From the NCBI GenBank assembly GCA_002373775.1, contig DFJW01000018.1, positions 52,309 through 116,308 of the forward strand: DNA of 64,000 bases, in the 5' to 3' direction. The translations under genes and the position numbers were made by a program. The notes under the pieces were generated by a model. That model worked only from the letters and a program-made list of their open reading frames with translations, was not told the origin of the DNA and ran no database searches. Positions 1 to 7,786 of this stretch are shown here, one piece after another; position 1 is the stretch's first letter; the number at the start of each line of letters is the position of its first letter. This DNA comes from Ruminococcus flavefaciens (GTDB lineage: Bacteria > Bacillota > Clostridia > Oscillospirales > Ruminococcaceae).

Positions 1-62
1 CTATTTTCCGAATTATATGCTATAATAATGATAGGAATTATCTATTGAAACGGAGGATGCTT

Positions 63-1010
63 ATGCACAAGCTTGAAAATGATATAAATAATCTTATGGA
101 TACTCTTTTCGCAGATTACGATAAGGGCAGGACCATAGACGAAGTCAAGAAGTTCGGTCAGCCTGACAAGGAGATGCTGGTCGAGATACTCACAAGCCTC
201 AGGAAAATAATATTCCCAGGCTATTTCCGAAATATGACATACAGAGTATATACGCTCAGGAGCAGTGTATCCATGCTGGTGGAAGATGTGATATACAAGC
301 TCATCAAGCAGATAAGCATAGTACTGAGATATGATCCGGAGTATGAAGATGCTGATGAAAGCGTACTTACCAGAAAAGCTGAGCAGATAACATTTGAATT
401 CATGGGCAAGCTGCCTAAGATAAGGGAATACATCCAGACAGATGTAGAAGCCTCCTTCAACGGCGATCCTGCTGCATGCAATATGGACGAGATAATCTAT
501 TCCTATCCCGGACTGTTCGCAATACTCGTGAACAGGATAGCACACGAGCTTTTTCTGCTGAATGTGCCGATAATCCCGCGAGTTATGACTGAATATGCAC
601 ACAGCCAGACAGGTATAGACATCCATCCCGGAGCAACTATCGGAAAGTACTTCTTCATCGACCATGGTACCGGCATAGTAATAGGCGAGACCACAGAGAT
701 AGGGGATAATGTGAAGGTATATCAGGGCGTTACGCTCGGTGCATTGTCCACCAGAGGAGGACAGTCGCTCAGGAACAAGAAGCGTCATCCCACGATCGAG
801 GACAATGTTACGATCTATTCCGGAGCATCCATACTCGGAGGAAAGACCGTTGTGGGCAGAAATGCGGTTATAGGCGGTAATGCGTTCATAACCAGTTCTA
901 TCCCGGAAGGTGCAAAGGTAAGCATAGGCGATCAGGAACTCCGCTACAGCTTTGATGATCCGGGACGCAGAAAGCTGGATCAGGATGAAAGCTGGTTCTA
1001 TATCATCTGA
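63..1010 (+). CDS. cysE: Serine O-acetyltransferase (EpsC/CysE type)
   Basis: It transfers acetyl from acetyl-CoA to L-serine, the first step of cysteine synthesis, in the cytoplasm. The C-terminal half, from about residue 183, is a left-handed beta-helix of hexapeptide repeats with the family signature around 'HPGATIGK', 'IDHGTGIVIGET' and 'YQGVTLGA'. The N-terminal 150 residues are the helical extension of the longer EpsC branch, and about 315 residues is normal for it. An in-frame TTG at 45 and an ATG at 57 lie in or against the SD GGAGG (52-56), so ATG 63 with 6-nt spacing is preferred. A TATAAT at 21-26 is a likely -10; its -35 is at the window edge. A terminator follows, so it is probably monocistronic. 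Confidence 0.9.
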   Translation: MHKLENDINNLMDTLFADYDKGRTIDEVKKFGQPDKEMLVEILTSLRKIIFPGYFRNMTYRVYTLRSSVSMLVEDVIYKLIKQISIVLRYDPEYEDADESVLTRKAEQITFEFMGKLPKIREYIQTDVEASFNGDPAACNMDEIIYSYPGLFAILVNRIAHELFLLNVPIIPRVMTEYAHSQTGIDIHPGATIGKYFFIDHGTGIVIGETTEIGDNVKVYQGVTLGALSTRGGQSLRNKKRHPTIEDNVTIYSGASILGGKTVVGRNAVIGGNAFITSSIPEGAKVSIGDQELRYSFDDPGRRKLDQDESWFYII

Positions 1011-1023
1011 TAAATATAAACAA

Positions 1024-1066
1024 AAACCGACGGTATGTGTGCTATGATGCTGTCGGTTTGCTGTTT
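1024..1066 (+). terminator. Terminator after serine acetyltransferase gene
   Basis: An 8-bp stem (AAACCGAC 1024-1031 with GTCGGTTT 1052-1059), a 20-nt loop and a following run of five T at 1063-1067. The loop is long, so the hairpin is moderate. Confidence 0.6.
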
Positions 1067-1089
1067 TTACAAAAAGAATTTGCAACATA

Positions 1090-1118
1090 TTGACAAATCG
1101 AGATATGTGTGCTACAAT
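1090..1118 (+). promoter_or_regulatory. Sigma-A promoter of the arsR-glnN unit
   Basis: Perfect -35 TTGACA (1090-1095), 17-bp spacer, -10 TACAAT (1113-1118). It overlaps the first codons of the longest open frame of the following gene and therefore shows that translation starts further down. Confidence 0.8.
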
Positions 1119-1149
1119 CATAGGTATCATAAAGAAAGCAGGTGAGAAA

Positions 1150-1467
1150 TTGGACATTGATTTCCTTGAGATCGTTAAGGCGCTGTCAAATGAGACGCGA
1201 CTTAATATACTGAAATGGCTGAGAGATCCGGCTGCAAATTTCCCTCCTCAGGATGAAACATGCGACGAGGCAGATATTTCTGACGGTGTATGCGTCAGCA
1301 GGATACGCGAAAAGGCTGGCATATCACAGTCAACAGTTTCAAACTACCTTGATCTGATGCAGAGAGCAGGGCTGCTGACCTCAGTTCGGCACGGCAAATG
1401 GACATATTACCGGCGCTGTGAGGAAACGATACGCCAGCTTTCGGAATATATTGCTTCTGAGTTATAA
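1150..1467 (+). CDS. ArsR-family winged-helix repressor
   Basis: A 105-residue DNA-binding protein. It has the ArsR signature: 'ALSNETRLNILKWL' near the N-terminus, a recognition helix 'AGISQSTVSNYLDLM', and a beta-wing 'VRHGKWTYYRR'. The start is TTG 1150 behind SD AGGTGAG (1139-1146); upstream in-frame codons lie inside the promoter. A 20-residue insert between helices carries two cysteines that could bind a metal or sense redox, which is only an inference. It ends 35 nt before glnN and no separate promoter is evident there, so it may be co-transcribed with glnN and regulate it. The ligand is unknown. Confidence 0.8.
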   Translation: MDIDFLEIVKALSNETRLNILKWLRDPAANFPPQDETCDEADISDGVCVSRIREKAGISQSTVSNYLDLMQRAGLLTSVRHGKWTYYRRCEETIRQLSEYIASEL

Positions 1468-1502
1468 TAAATTAGGATATATATTGTTTTGGAGGTCATT
1501 TT

Positions 1503-3596
1503 ATGAACGTTAATATTCCCGAGATTTTCGCATGCAATGTTTTCAGTGATGAAGTCATGAGGACAAAGCTTCCGAAGAATGTTTACAAGACACTCAGACG
1601 GACCATGCTGAAAAACGAGCCGCTTGATATGACAACAGCGGATTTCGTTGCTTCTGCCATGAAGGACTGGGCTATCGAAAAGGGTGCAACACACTATACG
1701 CACTGGTTCCAGCCAATGACAGGTTCAACAGCCGAGAAGCACGACTCATTCATCAGTCCGGCTCCTAACGGAACTGCGATAATGGAATTCTCAGGCAAAG
1801 CTCTTGTAAAAGGTGAGCCGGACGCATCATCATTCCCGTCAGGAGGACTCAGACAGACAAGCAATGCCCGCGGATATACGGCATGGGATCCCACATCCAA
1901 TTGCTTTGTAAAGGACGGAAGCCTCTACATACCTACAGTATTCGTATCGTATACCGGAGAGATACTCGATAAGAAAACACCTCTCCTGCGTTCCATGCAG
2001 GCACTCAGCAAGACTGCTGTACGTTTCCTGAAAATGTTCGGCAACGAGAGAGTAACAAGAGTTACATCAACAGTCGGTGCTGAGCAGGAATATTTCCTTA
2101 TCGACAAGAAAATGTACGATCAGCGTGAGGACCTTATCCTCACCGGAAGAACTCTCTTCGGTGCAAAGCCTCCCAAGGGACAGGAACTGGATGACCAGTA
2201 CTTTGCAAATCTCCGTCCCCGTATAGCAGCATATATGGCTGATCTTGACGAAGAACTCTGGAAACTCGGCATATACTCCAAGACAAAGCACAACGAGGTA
2301 GCTCCTGCACAGCATGAAATGGCTCCTATCTTCACGACCTCCAATCTCGGTACAGACCAGAACGAGCTGGCAATGGAAGTAATGGAAAAGGTAGCTCTCC
2401 GTCACGGCCTTGTATGTCTCCTTCACGAGAAGCCTTTTGAAGGTGTCAACGGTTCAGGAAAGCACAACAACTGGTCCATGTCCACAAATGACGGTCAGAA
2501 CCTTCTTGATCCCGGCGATACACCTATGGAGAACCTCCAGTTCCTCACTATACTCTGTGCGCTCATCAAGGGTGTAGACGAGTATGCAGATCTCATGAGG
2601 CTTTCGGCAGCATCAGCAGGAAATGACCACCGTCTCGGCGCTGATGAAGCTCCTCCGGCTATAATCTCAATGTTCCTCGGAGAAGAGCTTGACGCAGTAC
2701 TCAAAGCTATCGAGGAAGATGCTGTATTCAAGACCGAGAACCAGACTTTCGAGATCGGAGTGAACGCTCTGCCGTCATTCCCGAAGGATTCAACTGACAG
2801 GAACCGTACATCACCTTTCGCATTCACAGGAAACCGCTTTGAATTCAGAATGGTTGGCTCTTCAGACAATATCGCATGCCCCAATGTCCTGCTCAATACT
2901 ATCGTAGCAGAGGAACTCAGCCAGTTCACCGAGATACTTGAGCCTTTTGCAGGCACAGAGGGATTCGAGGCAGAAGTAAAGAAGCTTCTGAAGAATGTAC
3001 TGAAAGAACACAGACGCATAATCTTCAACGGCGACGGTTATTCACCTGAATGGGTAAAGGAAGCGGCAAGAAGAGGACTCCCGAACTATCCTTCAACAGT
3101 TGACTGCATGCCGCATTACACAGATGAGAAGAACCTGAGGATATTCCGTAAGTTTGCAATATACAACCGCAATGAGCTCACAGCGCGTACAGAGATACAT
3201 CTTGAGAAGTATTCCAAGACTGTAAGGATAGAGGCACGCACAATGGTCGAAATGGCACGCAAGCAGCTTCTTCCCGCAACACTTGAATACATAGATAAGC
3301 TCTGCAAATCTATAGCTACAAAGAAGCAGATCGGCTTTACATGTATGACAGAAGAGAAGATCGCCAAGAAGCTCAACGATCTTGCAGACCGTTTCTATGA
3401 TTCTATCGTAAGACTTGAAGAGCAGGATAAGGAAGCCTGCGCAATAAGTGATGTTCTCGGACAGGCAAAAGCATATCACGATCATGTGCTTGCCGAAATG
3501 GATATCATGAGAAGCATAGCAGACGAGATAGAGCTCAATATGCCGGCAGCTGCATGGCCGATACCGGCTTATTCCGAGATCATCTACAACGTATGA
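1503..3596 (+). CDS. glnN: Type III glutamine synthetase (GlnN)
   Basis: It makes glutamine from glutamate, ammonia and ATP, the main ammonium-assimilating step. At 697 residues it matches GSIII and is far longer than GSI/GSII (about 450). Family features include the N-terminal GSIII domain, 'NEVAPAQHEMAP' near residue 265, and the ATP/glutamate-binding 'GVNGSGKHNNWS' near 315. SD GGAGG lies 7 nt before ATG. GSIII is typical of Ruminococcus and Bacteroides. The upstream ArsR regulator suggests an unusual control layer. A bidirectional terminator separates it from the converging MATE gene. Confidence 0.95.
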   Translation: MNVNIPEIFACNVFSDEVMRTKLPKNVYKTLRRTMLKNEPLDMTTADFVASAMKDWAIEKGATHYTHWFQPMTGSTAEKHDSFISPAPNGTAIMEFSGKALVKGEPDASSFPSGGLRQTSNARGYTAWDPTSNCFVKDGSLYIPTVFVSYTGEILDKKTPLLRSMQALSKTAVRFLKMFGNERVTRVTSTVGAEQEYFLIDKKMYDQREDLILTGRTLFGAKPPKGQELDDQYFANLRPRIAAYMADLDEELWKLGIYSKTKHNEVAPAQHEMAPIFTTSNLGTDQNELAMEVMEKVALRHGLVCLLHEKPFEGVNGSGKHNNWSMSTNDGQNLLDPGDTPMENLQFLTILCALIKGVDEYADLMRLSAASAGNDHRLGADEAPPAIISMFLGEELDAVLKAIEEDAVFKTENQTFEIGVNALPSFPKDSTDRNRTSPFAFTGNRFEFRMVGSSDNIACPNVLLNTIVAEELSQFTEILEPFAGTEGFEAEVKKLLKNVLKEHRRIIFNGDGYSPEWVKEAARRGLPNYPSTVDCMPHYTDEKNLRIFRKFAIYNRNELTARTEIHLEKYSKTVRIEARTMVEMARKQLLPATLEYIDKLCKSIATKKQIGFTCMTEEKIAKKLNDLADRFYDSIVRLEEQDKEACAISDVLGQAKAYHDHVLAEMDIMRSIADEIELNMPAAAWPIPAYSEIIYNV

Positions 3597-3630
3597 TCCG
3601 GATATCTGCGTGATACTGATAGTGTTGATA

Positions 3631-3672
3631 AAAATGCTCCCGGGCAGCCGATGCTGTTTCCGAGAGCATTTT
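3631..3672. terminator. Bidirectional terminator between glnN and MATE gene
   Basis: AAAATGCTC (3631-3639) pairs with GAGCATTTT (3664-3672). A/T tracts at both ends serve the two converging genes. Confidence 0.7.
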
Positions 3673-3700
3673 GCTATCTTATTGAATGCAGGGGGATGAG

Positions 3701-5083
3701 TTATGCGCGAGCACTTTCAGCCAGTTCAGTATGCTCGTTATCCTTAGTTATGTTGCTGAGCCAGCGGTATTTCATGTAGTGTCTGTAGACAGCGGGGATC
3801 TTGACGAATTCATCCAGTGTGAGTATGAAAGCCACCGCAAGCACCGGAAGTTTCAGAACAAAAGCTCCGAGAAGACCAAGCGGAACGACAACGATCCAGA
3901 GGGTAACGACATCGCAGATCATTCCGAAACGAGTGTCGCCTCCGGAGGGGAAGATACCGGATATGATAGTGGAATTCAGTGAATTTCCGATAATGTAGTA
4001 CGCTGCCATCATCATCATGTATTTCAGGTAATGCTGAGCTTGCGGTTCAAGCTTTATTACGTTCAGTACCAGTGGAGTTACAGCCAGTATCACAAGTCCG
4101 GAAGCAGCGCCTATCACGATAGAAAAGCGCACGAAGCTTCCGCCGGCCTTTCTTGCTTTTTCGATCTCGTTTCTGCCGAGCATTCCTCCGAGAAGTATGC
4201 CCACACCGGAAGCAATACCCCAGCAAAGACTTGCGATCATGCTGCGGACGATGCCTGCGATAGAATTTGCAGCAGTAGCATCACTGCCTAAGTGTCCCAT
4301 TATGACGGAGTACATCGTCACTCCGCCGCCCCATCCGATCTGGTTTATAAGTATCGGAATGGTGTATTTCCAGTAATCGCGCACAAGAGCACTGTCATCA
4401 GGATTAAGCATATTATTTATCCTGAGAGGAGGACACTTCCTTTTTGCGGCAGCGATCAGCACCAGCACTGCTTCAAAAACACGCGCAGCCACAGTTGCAA
4501 GAGCGGCACCGGTTATCCCCATAGACGGGAAGGCTCCCAGACCGAATATCATAACTCCGTTCAGAATGATATTCACAATAACGGCGGACGAACCTATAGC
4601 CGAACTGAGTTTAGCTCTGTCACATACTTTCATAATACCGAAATAAGCCTGAGTGAAGCCGGTGAGTATGTAAGAGAGCGATACAGCGCGAAGATATTTT
4701 CCTCCTGCTGAGATCAGTGCACTGTCTGATGTAAAGAGGCGCATTATCTGTTCGGGCAGCAGTGCGGTCCCGAGTGTGAATATCAGACCTGTCAGCAGCG
4801 AGTAACGCATAGTTATCGCCAGGACGCGACTGACGGTTTCCTCATCTTTTTTGCCCCAGTACTGAGCTGCGAGAACATTGCAGCCGAAGATGAAAGCACC
4901 ATAGAAAAGGCTGAATACGAACGCGATCTGTCCGGCAAGTGAAGATGCCGCAAGTGAATCCTGATCGAGGAATCCGAGCATGAATGCGTCACTTGCAGTC
5001 ACGAGCGACGCCATAAGGTACTGGAATGCGATAGGCGTCACTATTGAAAATAGCTTTTTATACAGTTGTTTATCGTAAAACAT
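3701..5083 (-). CDS. MATE-family multidrug/Na+ antiporter
   Basis: A 460-residue inner-membrane protein with about 12 hydrophobic segments in two homologous halves, as in MatE/NorM exporters. It probably expels cationic drugs or metabolites using a Na+ or H+ gradient; the substrate cannot be read. The chosen start gives MFYDKQLYKK behind SD AGGAGC. Nineteen further in-frame codons upstream lack an SD and overlap a likely -10 (TATAAT on the minus strand near 5112). It is monocistronic and converges on glnN. Confidence 0.88.
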   Translation of the reverse strand: MFYDKQLYKKLFSIVTPIAFQYLMASLVTASDAFMLGFLDQDSLAASSLAGQIAFVFSLFYGAFIFGCNVLAAQYWGKKDEETVSRVLAITMRYSLLTGLIFTLGTALLPEQIMRLFTSDSALISAGGKYLRAVSLSYILTGFTQAYFGIMKVCDRAKLSSAIGSSAVIVNIILNGVMIFGLGAFPSMGITGAALATVAARVFEAVLVLIAAAKRKCPPLRINNMLNPDDSALVRDYWKYTIPILINQIGWGGGVTMYSVIMGHLGSDATAANSIAGIVRSMIASLCWGIASGVGILLGGMLGRNEIEKARKAGGSFVRFSIVIGAASGLVILAVTPLVLNVIKLEPQAQHYLKYMMMMAAYYIIGNSLNSTIISGIFPSGGDTRFGMICDVVTLWIVVVPLGLLGAFVLKLPVLAVAFILTLDEFVKIPAVYRHYMKYRWLSNITKDNEHTELAESARA

Positions 5084-5285
5084 AATTATTGCTCCTTTTG
5101 ATCTGTTGTCTATTATATCACGTTGCATTCCGGATATCAATAGTTTGCCGATTTTTGGAGGCGTGTATGAAAATAAACTTTTTGATACTTATTTAACGTA
5201 CTTATGTGTAATGATTAAAAATGTTGCGGCAGCGGAACACCGCCTGTAAATTCTATTACCAACTAAATTCATCTCTTCTTTCTGC

Positions 5286-5314
5286 TTGCTATTTTTTACA
5301 CTATGTGTTATAAT
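5286..5314 (+). promoter_or_regulatory. Promoter of the lipoprotein-radical SAM operon
   Basis: -35 TTGCTA (5286-5291), 17-bp spacer, -10 TATAAT (5309-5314), 30 nt before the lipoprotein start. Confidence 0.75.
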
Positions 5315-5344
5315 ACAAGAAAACGACTTTAGGAGCGTGGGACT

Positions 5345-5614
5345 ATGAAAAAAAGCAAGAAAACACTGGCGACTGCTGCTGCATTTGCTGCGGCTCTCAG
5401 TCTTTCGGCGTGTGACGGAAACAGCGGAAGTTCTTCGTCATCATCAGTACCTGAAACGACATATGAGCCGTCAACCGAAGAGATCTACGACGTTTACGGA
5501 CCTCCTGCCGATTACGACGACAACGAGATCGACAGTCTTCCTACAGAAGATATGGAGATAATGACAAAGGAGATCGCCTGCGTCTACGGTCCTCCGCAGG
5601 ATCTGGAAGAATGA
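5345..5614 (+). CDS. Small lipoprotein with two VYGPP motifs, likely radical SAM substrate
   Basis: An 89-residue protein with a lipobox (LSAC, Cys23), so it is probably lipid-anchored outside the membrane. A Ser-rich linker (29-34) follows, then an acidic tail with V-Y-G-P-P at residues 50-54 and again at 80-84, each preceded by Ile and followed by an acidic residue. SD AGGAGCG precedes the start. It ends 12 nt before a radical SAM/SPASM gene under the same promoter. Small proteins paired with SPASM enzymes are usually their substrates, and the repeated Tyr-Gly motif is the obvious candidate site. No enzyme domain is visible. The function is unknown. Confidence 0.85.
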   Translation: MKKSKKTLATAAAFAAALSLSACDGNSGSSSSSSVPETTYEPSTEEIYDVYGPPADYDDNEIDSLPTEDMEIMTKEIACVYGPPQDLEE

Positions 5615-5626
5615 CGGGGGACAGTT

Positions 5627-6700
5627 ATGCTTGATACCGGAATCAAACGTGCCGATCTTAAGAAAATGTCGGAATATCGCAGAAAACTCATGGGCTCTCC
5701 TGAACTCAGGAATCTTTTCCTTGAACTTACTGTCAGGTGCAATGAGAACTGTATCCACTGCGGAAGCAGATGCGGAGAATCAGCCGTAGACGAACTTACG
5801 CTCAGGCAGTACAAGGACTTCCTTTCACAGGTCAGAGACGATATGGGCGTACAGAAGAAAATGCTCTGCATAACCGGCGGTGAGCCTCTGCTCAGAAAAG
5901 ACTTCTTCGACATCATGGGGCACGCCAATGAACTCGGTTTCCGCTGGGGAATGACCAGCAATGCAACACTGCTGACCAAAGAAGTCGCCCGCGACCTCAA
6001 ACGTGTGGGGATGGGAACTATATCTGTCAGCATCGACGGACTTGAACAGACTCACGATCAGTTCCGCAGGACTCCCGGCGGCTTTTCAAAAGCTATGCAG
6101 GGGATAGAGAATCTGCTGGAAGTCGGCGGTTTCAGGGCGGTACAAGTTACGACGGTCGTAACTCATAAAAACATAAACGAACTCGATGAACTTTTCAGAA
6201 TATTCAGCAAAATGGATATCGACTCATGGCGTGTTATAAATATCGAACCAATGGGAAGAGCGCTGGATCATCCGGAACTCCTGCTGACTGATGACGATTA
6301 CCGGACCATGTTCGAATTCATAAGGAATAAACGCATAGCCGGCGAACCGGTATGCTACGGATGCAGCCATTATCTTGGAATGGAGTATGAGCGTGAGGTG
6401 CGTGACTGGTACTACTTATGCACAGCCGGTCTTTACACTGCAAGCATAACAGCTAACGGTGATATCATAGCCTGCCTTGACATAGAGCGCCGACCGGAAT
6501 TCGTGCAGGGAAATATACTGACAGACCGGTTCTCAGAGGTATGGAAAAACGGTTTCTCGGTTTTCCGCCGTGACCTTTCGGATGACAACCCAAAGTGTTC
6601 AGATTGCTCTGAAAAAGAATTTTGCCACGGAGATGCTTATCACAGCTGGGACCATGACAATAATTCACCGCGGCTTTGTTTCAAGGATGTACTTTTCTGA
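5627..6700 (+). CDS. Radical SAM/SPASM peptide-modifying enzyme
   Basis: A 357-residue cytoplasmic enzyme. The radical SAM cluster motif is CNENCIHC (Cys38, Cys42, Cys45) and 'ITGGEPLLR' is the SAM-binding GGE motif. The C-terminal third has the SPASM pattern: a Cys after the barrel, 'GDIIACLD', then CSDC...FCHGD and a last Cys near the end, for auxiliary Fe-S clusters. No RiPP recognition element is obvious. Start ATG 5627 follows a G-rich SD. The nearest relatives by architecture are anSME, PqqE and RiPP maturases. Its partner is probably the VYGPP lipoprotein encoded just upstream. The chemistry cannot be read from sequence. Confidence 0.88.
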   Translation: MLDTGIKRADLKKMSEYRRKLMGSPELRNLFLELTVRCNENCIHCGSRCGESAVDELTLRQYKDFLSQVRDDMGVQKKMLCITGGEPLLRKDFFDIMGHANELGFRWGMTSNATLLTKEVARDLKRVGMGTISVSIDGLEQTHDQFRRTPGGFSKAMQGIENLLEVGGFRAVQVTTVVTHKNINELDELFRIFSKMDIDSWRVINIEPMGRALDHPELLLTDDDYRTMFEFIRNKRIAGEPVCYGCSHYLGMEYEREVRDWYYLCTAGLYTASITANGDIIACLDIERRPEFVQGNILTDRFSEVWKNGFSVFRRDLSDDNPKCSDCSEKEFCHGDAYHSWDHDNNSPRLCFKDVLF

Positions 6701-6710
6701 TAATAAAAGA

Positions 6711-6744
6711 AATACTGGAGATCGCTTTTTCTCCAGTATTTTTG
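6711..6744 (+). terminator. Terminator of the lipoprotein-radical SAM operon
   Basis: A perfect 10-bp stem (AATACTGGAG 6711-6720 with CTCCAGTATT 6731-6740) and a T tract to 6743. Confidence 0.85.
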
Positions 6745-6957
6745 TTCAAAAAAAGCGGTGCCCTGCCGGACACCAAAATATGAGGATGATTATACCGACC
6801 ATAGAATACGGTTTGACTCCGTTATCTGGTCACTGGAAACAGTATATCACAGATATCCGTCCTTATCAACTCATAAAGTACAGAAAAGGTGGATAATATG
6901 CAAATGATTTCATTTATTTACTGAACTTGTACTTCCCACCGACATATACTTTTATTC
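6745..6957. other. Intergenic stretch without recognised gene
   Basis: About 210 bases with no convincing coding frame. It holds a weak GGTG...CACC hairpin near 6760 and a nine-codon ORF at 6898 behind a GGTGG, neither of which I can support as functional. An extended -10-like sequence (TATTCTATAA) just before 6961 could start the RNA element that follows. Confidence 0.4.
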
Positions 6958-6958
6958 T

Positions 6959-7018
6959 ATAAGCAGCGTGACGCTGCACCCTTGGACGCGGCATAGTTTT
7001 ATGAGCGTCAGTTTTTTT
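6959..7018 (+). ncRNA. Candidate double-hairpin small RNA (element A)
   Basis: Hairpin 1 is GCAGCG-TGA-CGCTGC (6963-6977). Hairpin 2 is GACGC...GCGTC (6985-7009) with an inner CATA/TATG pairing and a seven-T run. The mtnN promoter lies downstream of the T run, so this would be a separate short transcript rather than an mtnN leader. A relative with compensatory stem changes lies at 31613-31662 in the pfkB leader. No known family was recognised. Confidence 0.5.
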
Positions 7019-7028
7019 CGCACGTCTC

Positions 7029-7057
7029 TTGCTATTTCATTCGCATTATGTTATAAT
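7029..7057 (+). promoter_or_regulatory. Promoter of mtnN and dockerin gene
   Basis: -35 TTGCTA (7029-7034), 17-bp spacer, -10 TATAAT (7052-7057). Confidence 0.75.
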
Positions 7058-7097
7058 ATATATGCGGCTGTGCCGCTATAATTGAAGGAGTGATATC

Positions 7098-7775
7098 ATG
7101 GAAAAGATAGTAATAATCGGAGCAATGCCGTCTGAACTTGCCGATATAAGAAGGATACTCGGTGAAGCTGAAGTTCAGCGATATTCCGGCTTTGATTTTT
7201 ACATAAACAATTACAAGGGCAAGACTCTTATCAACGCTTGCTGCGGTATCGCAAAGGTGAATGCAGCCCTTTGCGCTCAGACAGCTATCGACCGCTTTGC
7301 ACCGGATTGCATTATAAACGCAGGTATTGCCGGAGGTATGAACTCTGCTGTTAAAGTCTGCGATATCGTTGTTTCCAGCGAAGTGCTCCCGCATGATCTG
7401 GATCAGCATTTTCTGGTGGATTATCCGCCTTACTGCGGCATATTCAAGGCAGACGACAAGCTTATCAGCACAGCGGAAGAAGTGTGCAGTGAATTTGGTG
7501 TCAAGAGCTTTCGCGGCCGCATAGTTTCAGGCGAAGCTTTTATTTCAAGCAACGAGGTCAAGGCTGATATACAGTCAAGATTTGATCCTTATGCAGTAGA
7601 CATGGAAAGTGCTGCCGTGGGACACTGTTGCTTCCTGAACGAGACACCTTATGTCAGCGTGCGCTGCATTTCCGATAATGCGGATGATGAGGGAGCGATG
7701 TCATTCGATGAATTTGAAAAGATCGCTGCAAAGCGTGTAGCGGAGATCGTTCTCAGAATGACTGAACTGCTATGA
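7098..7775 (+). CDS. mtnN: 5'-methylthioadenosine/S-adenosylhomocysteine nucleosidase
   Basis: It hydrolyses MTA and SAH to adenine plus the thioribose compound, removing by-products of SAM-dependent enzymes, including radical SAM enzymes. At 225 residues it has the normal MtnN/Pfs length. Visible motifs are 'NAGIAGGM', 'VDMESAAV' (ribose/adenine binding) and 'ISDNAD' with the catalytic Asp. SD AAGGAG precedes ATG. The stop overlaps the SD region of the next gene, so the two are probably co-transcribed, although their functions look unrelated. Confidence 0.93.
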   Translation: MEKIVIIGAMPSELADIRRILGEAEVQRYSGFDFYINNYKGKTLINACCGIAKVNAALCAQTAIDRFAPDCIINAGIAGGMNSAVKVCDIVVSSEVLPHDLDQHFLVDYPPYCGIFKADDKLISTAEEVCSEFGVKSFRGRIVSGEAFISSNEVKADIQSRFDPYAVDMESAAVGHCCFLNETPYVSVRCISDNADDEGAMSFDEFEKIAAKRVAEIVLRMTELL

Positions 7776-7786
7776 CAGGAGGAATT

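Noticed and set aside
42-1157. Long minus-strand open frame opposite the serine acetyltransferase gene
   Set aside because: It mirrors a clear enzyme gene, has no SD, and its translation is Tyr/Ile/His-rich without domains.
2495-3028. 177-codon minus-strand frame inside glnN
   Set aside because: A shadow of a conserved enzyme gene with Ser/Pro-rich translation and no start signal.
5224-5250. GCGG...CCGC hairpin upstream of the VYGPP lipoprotein
   Set aside because: It lies before the promoter, is imperfect and has no T run. Nothing supports a function.
6898-6924. Nine-codon ORF behind a GGTGG sequence, considered as a leader peptide
   Set aside because: No terminator/antiterminator pairing follows, and the mtnN promoter lies further downstream.
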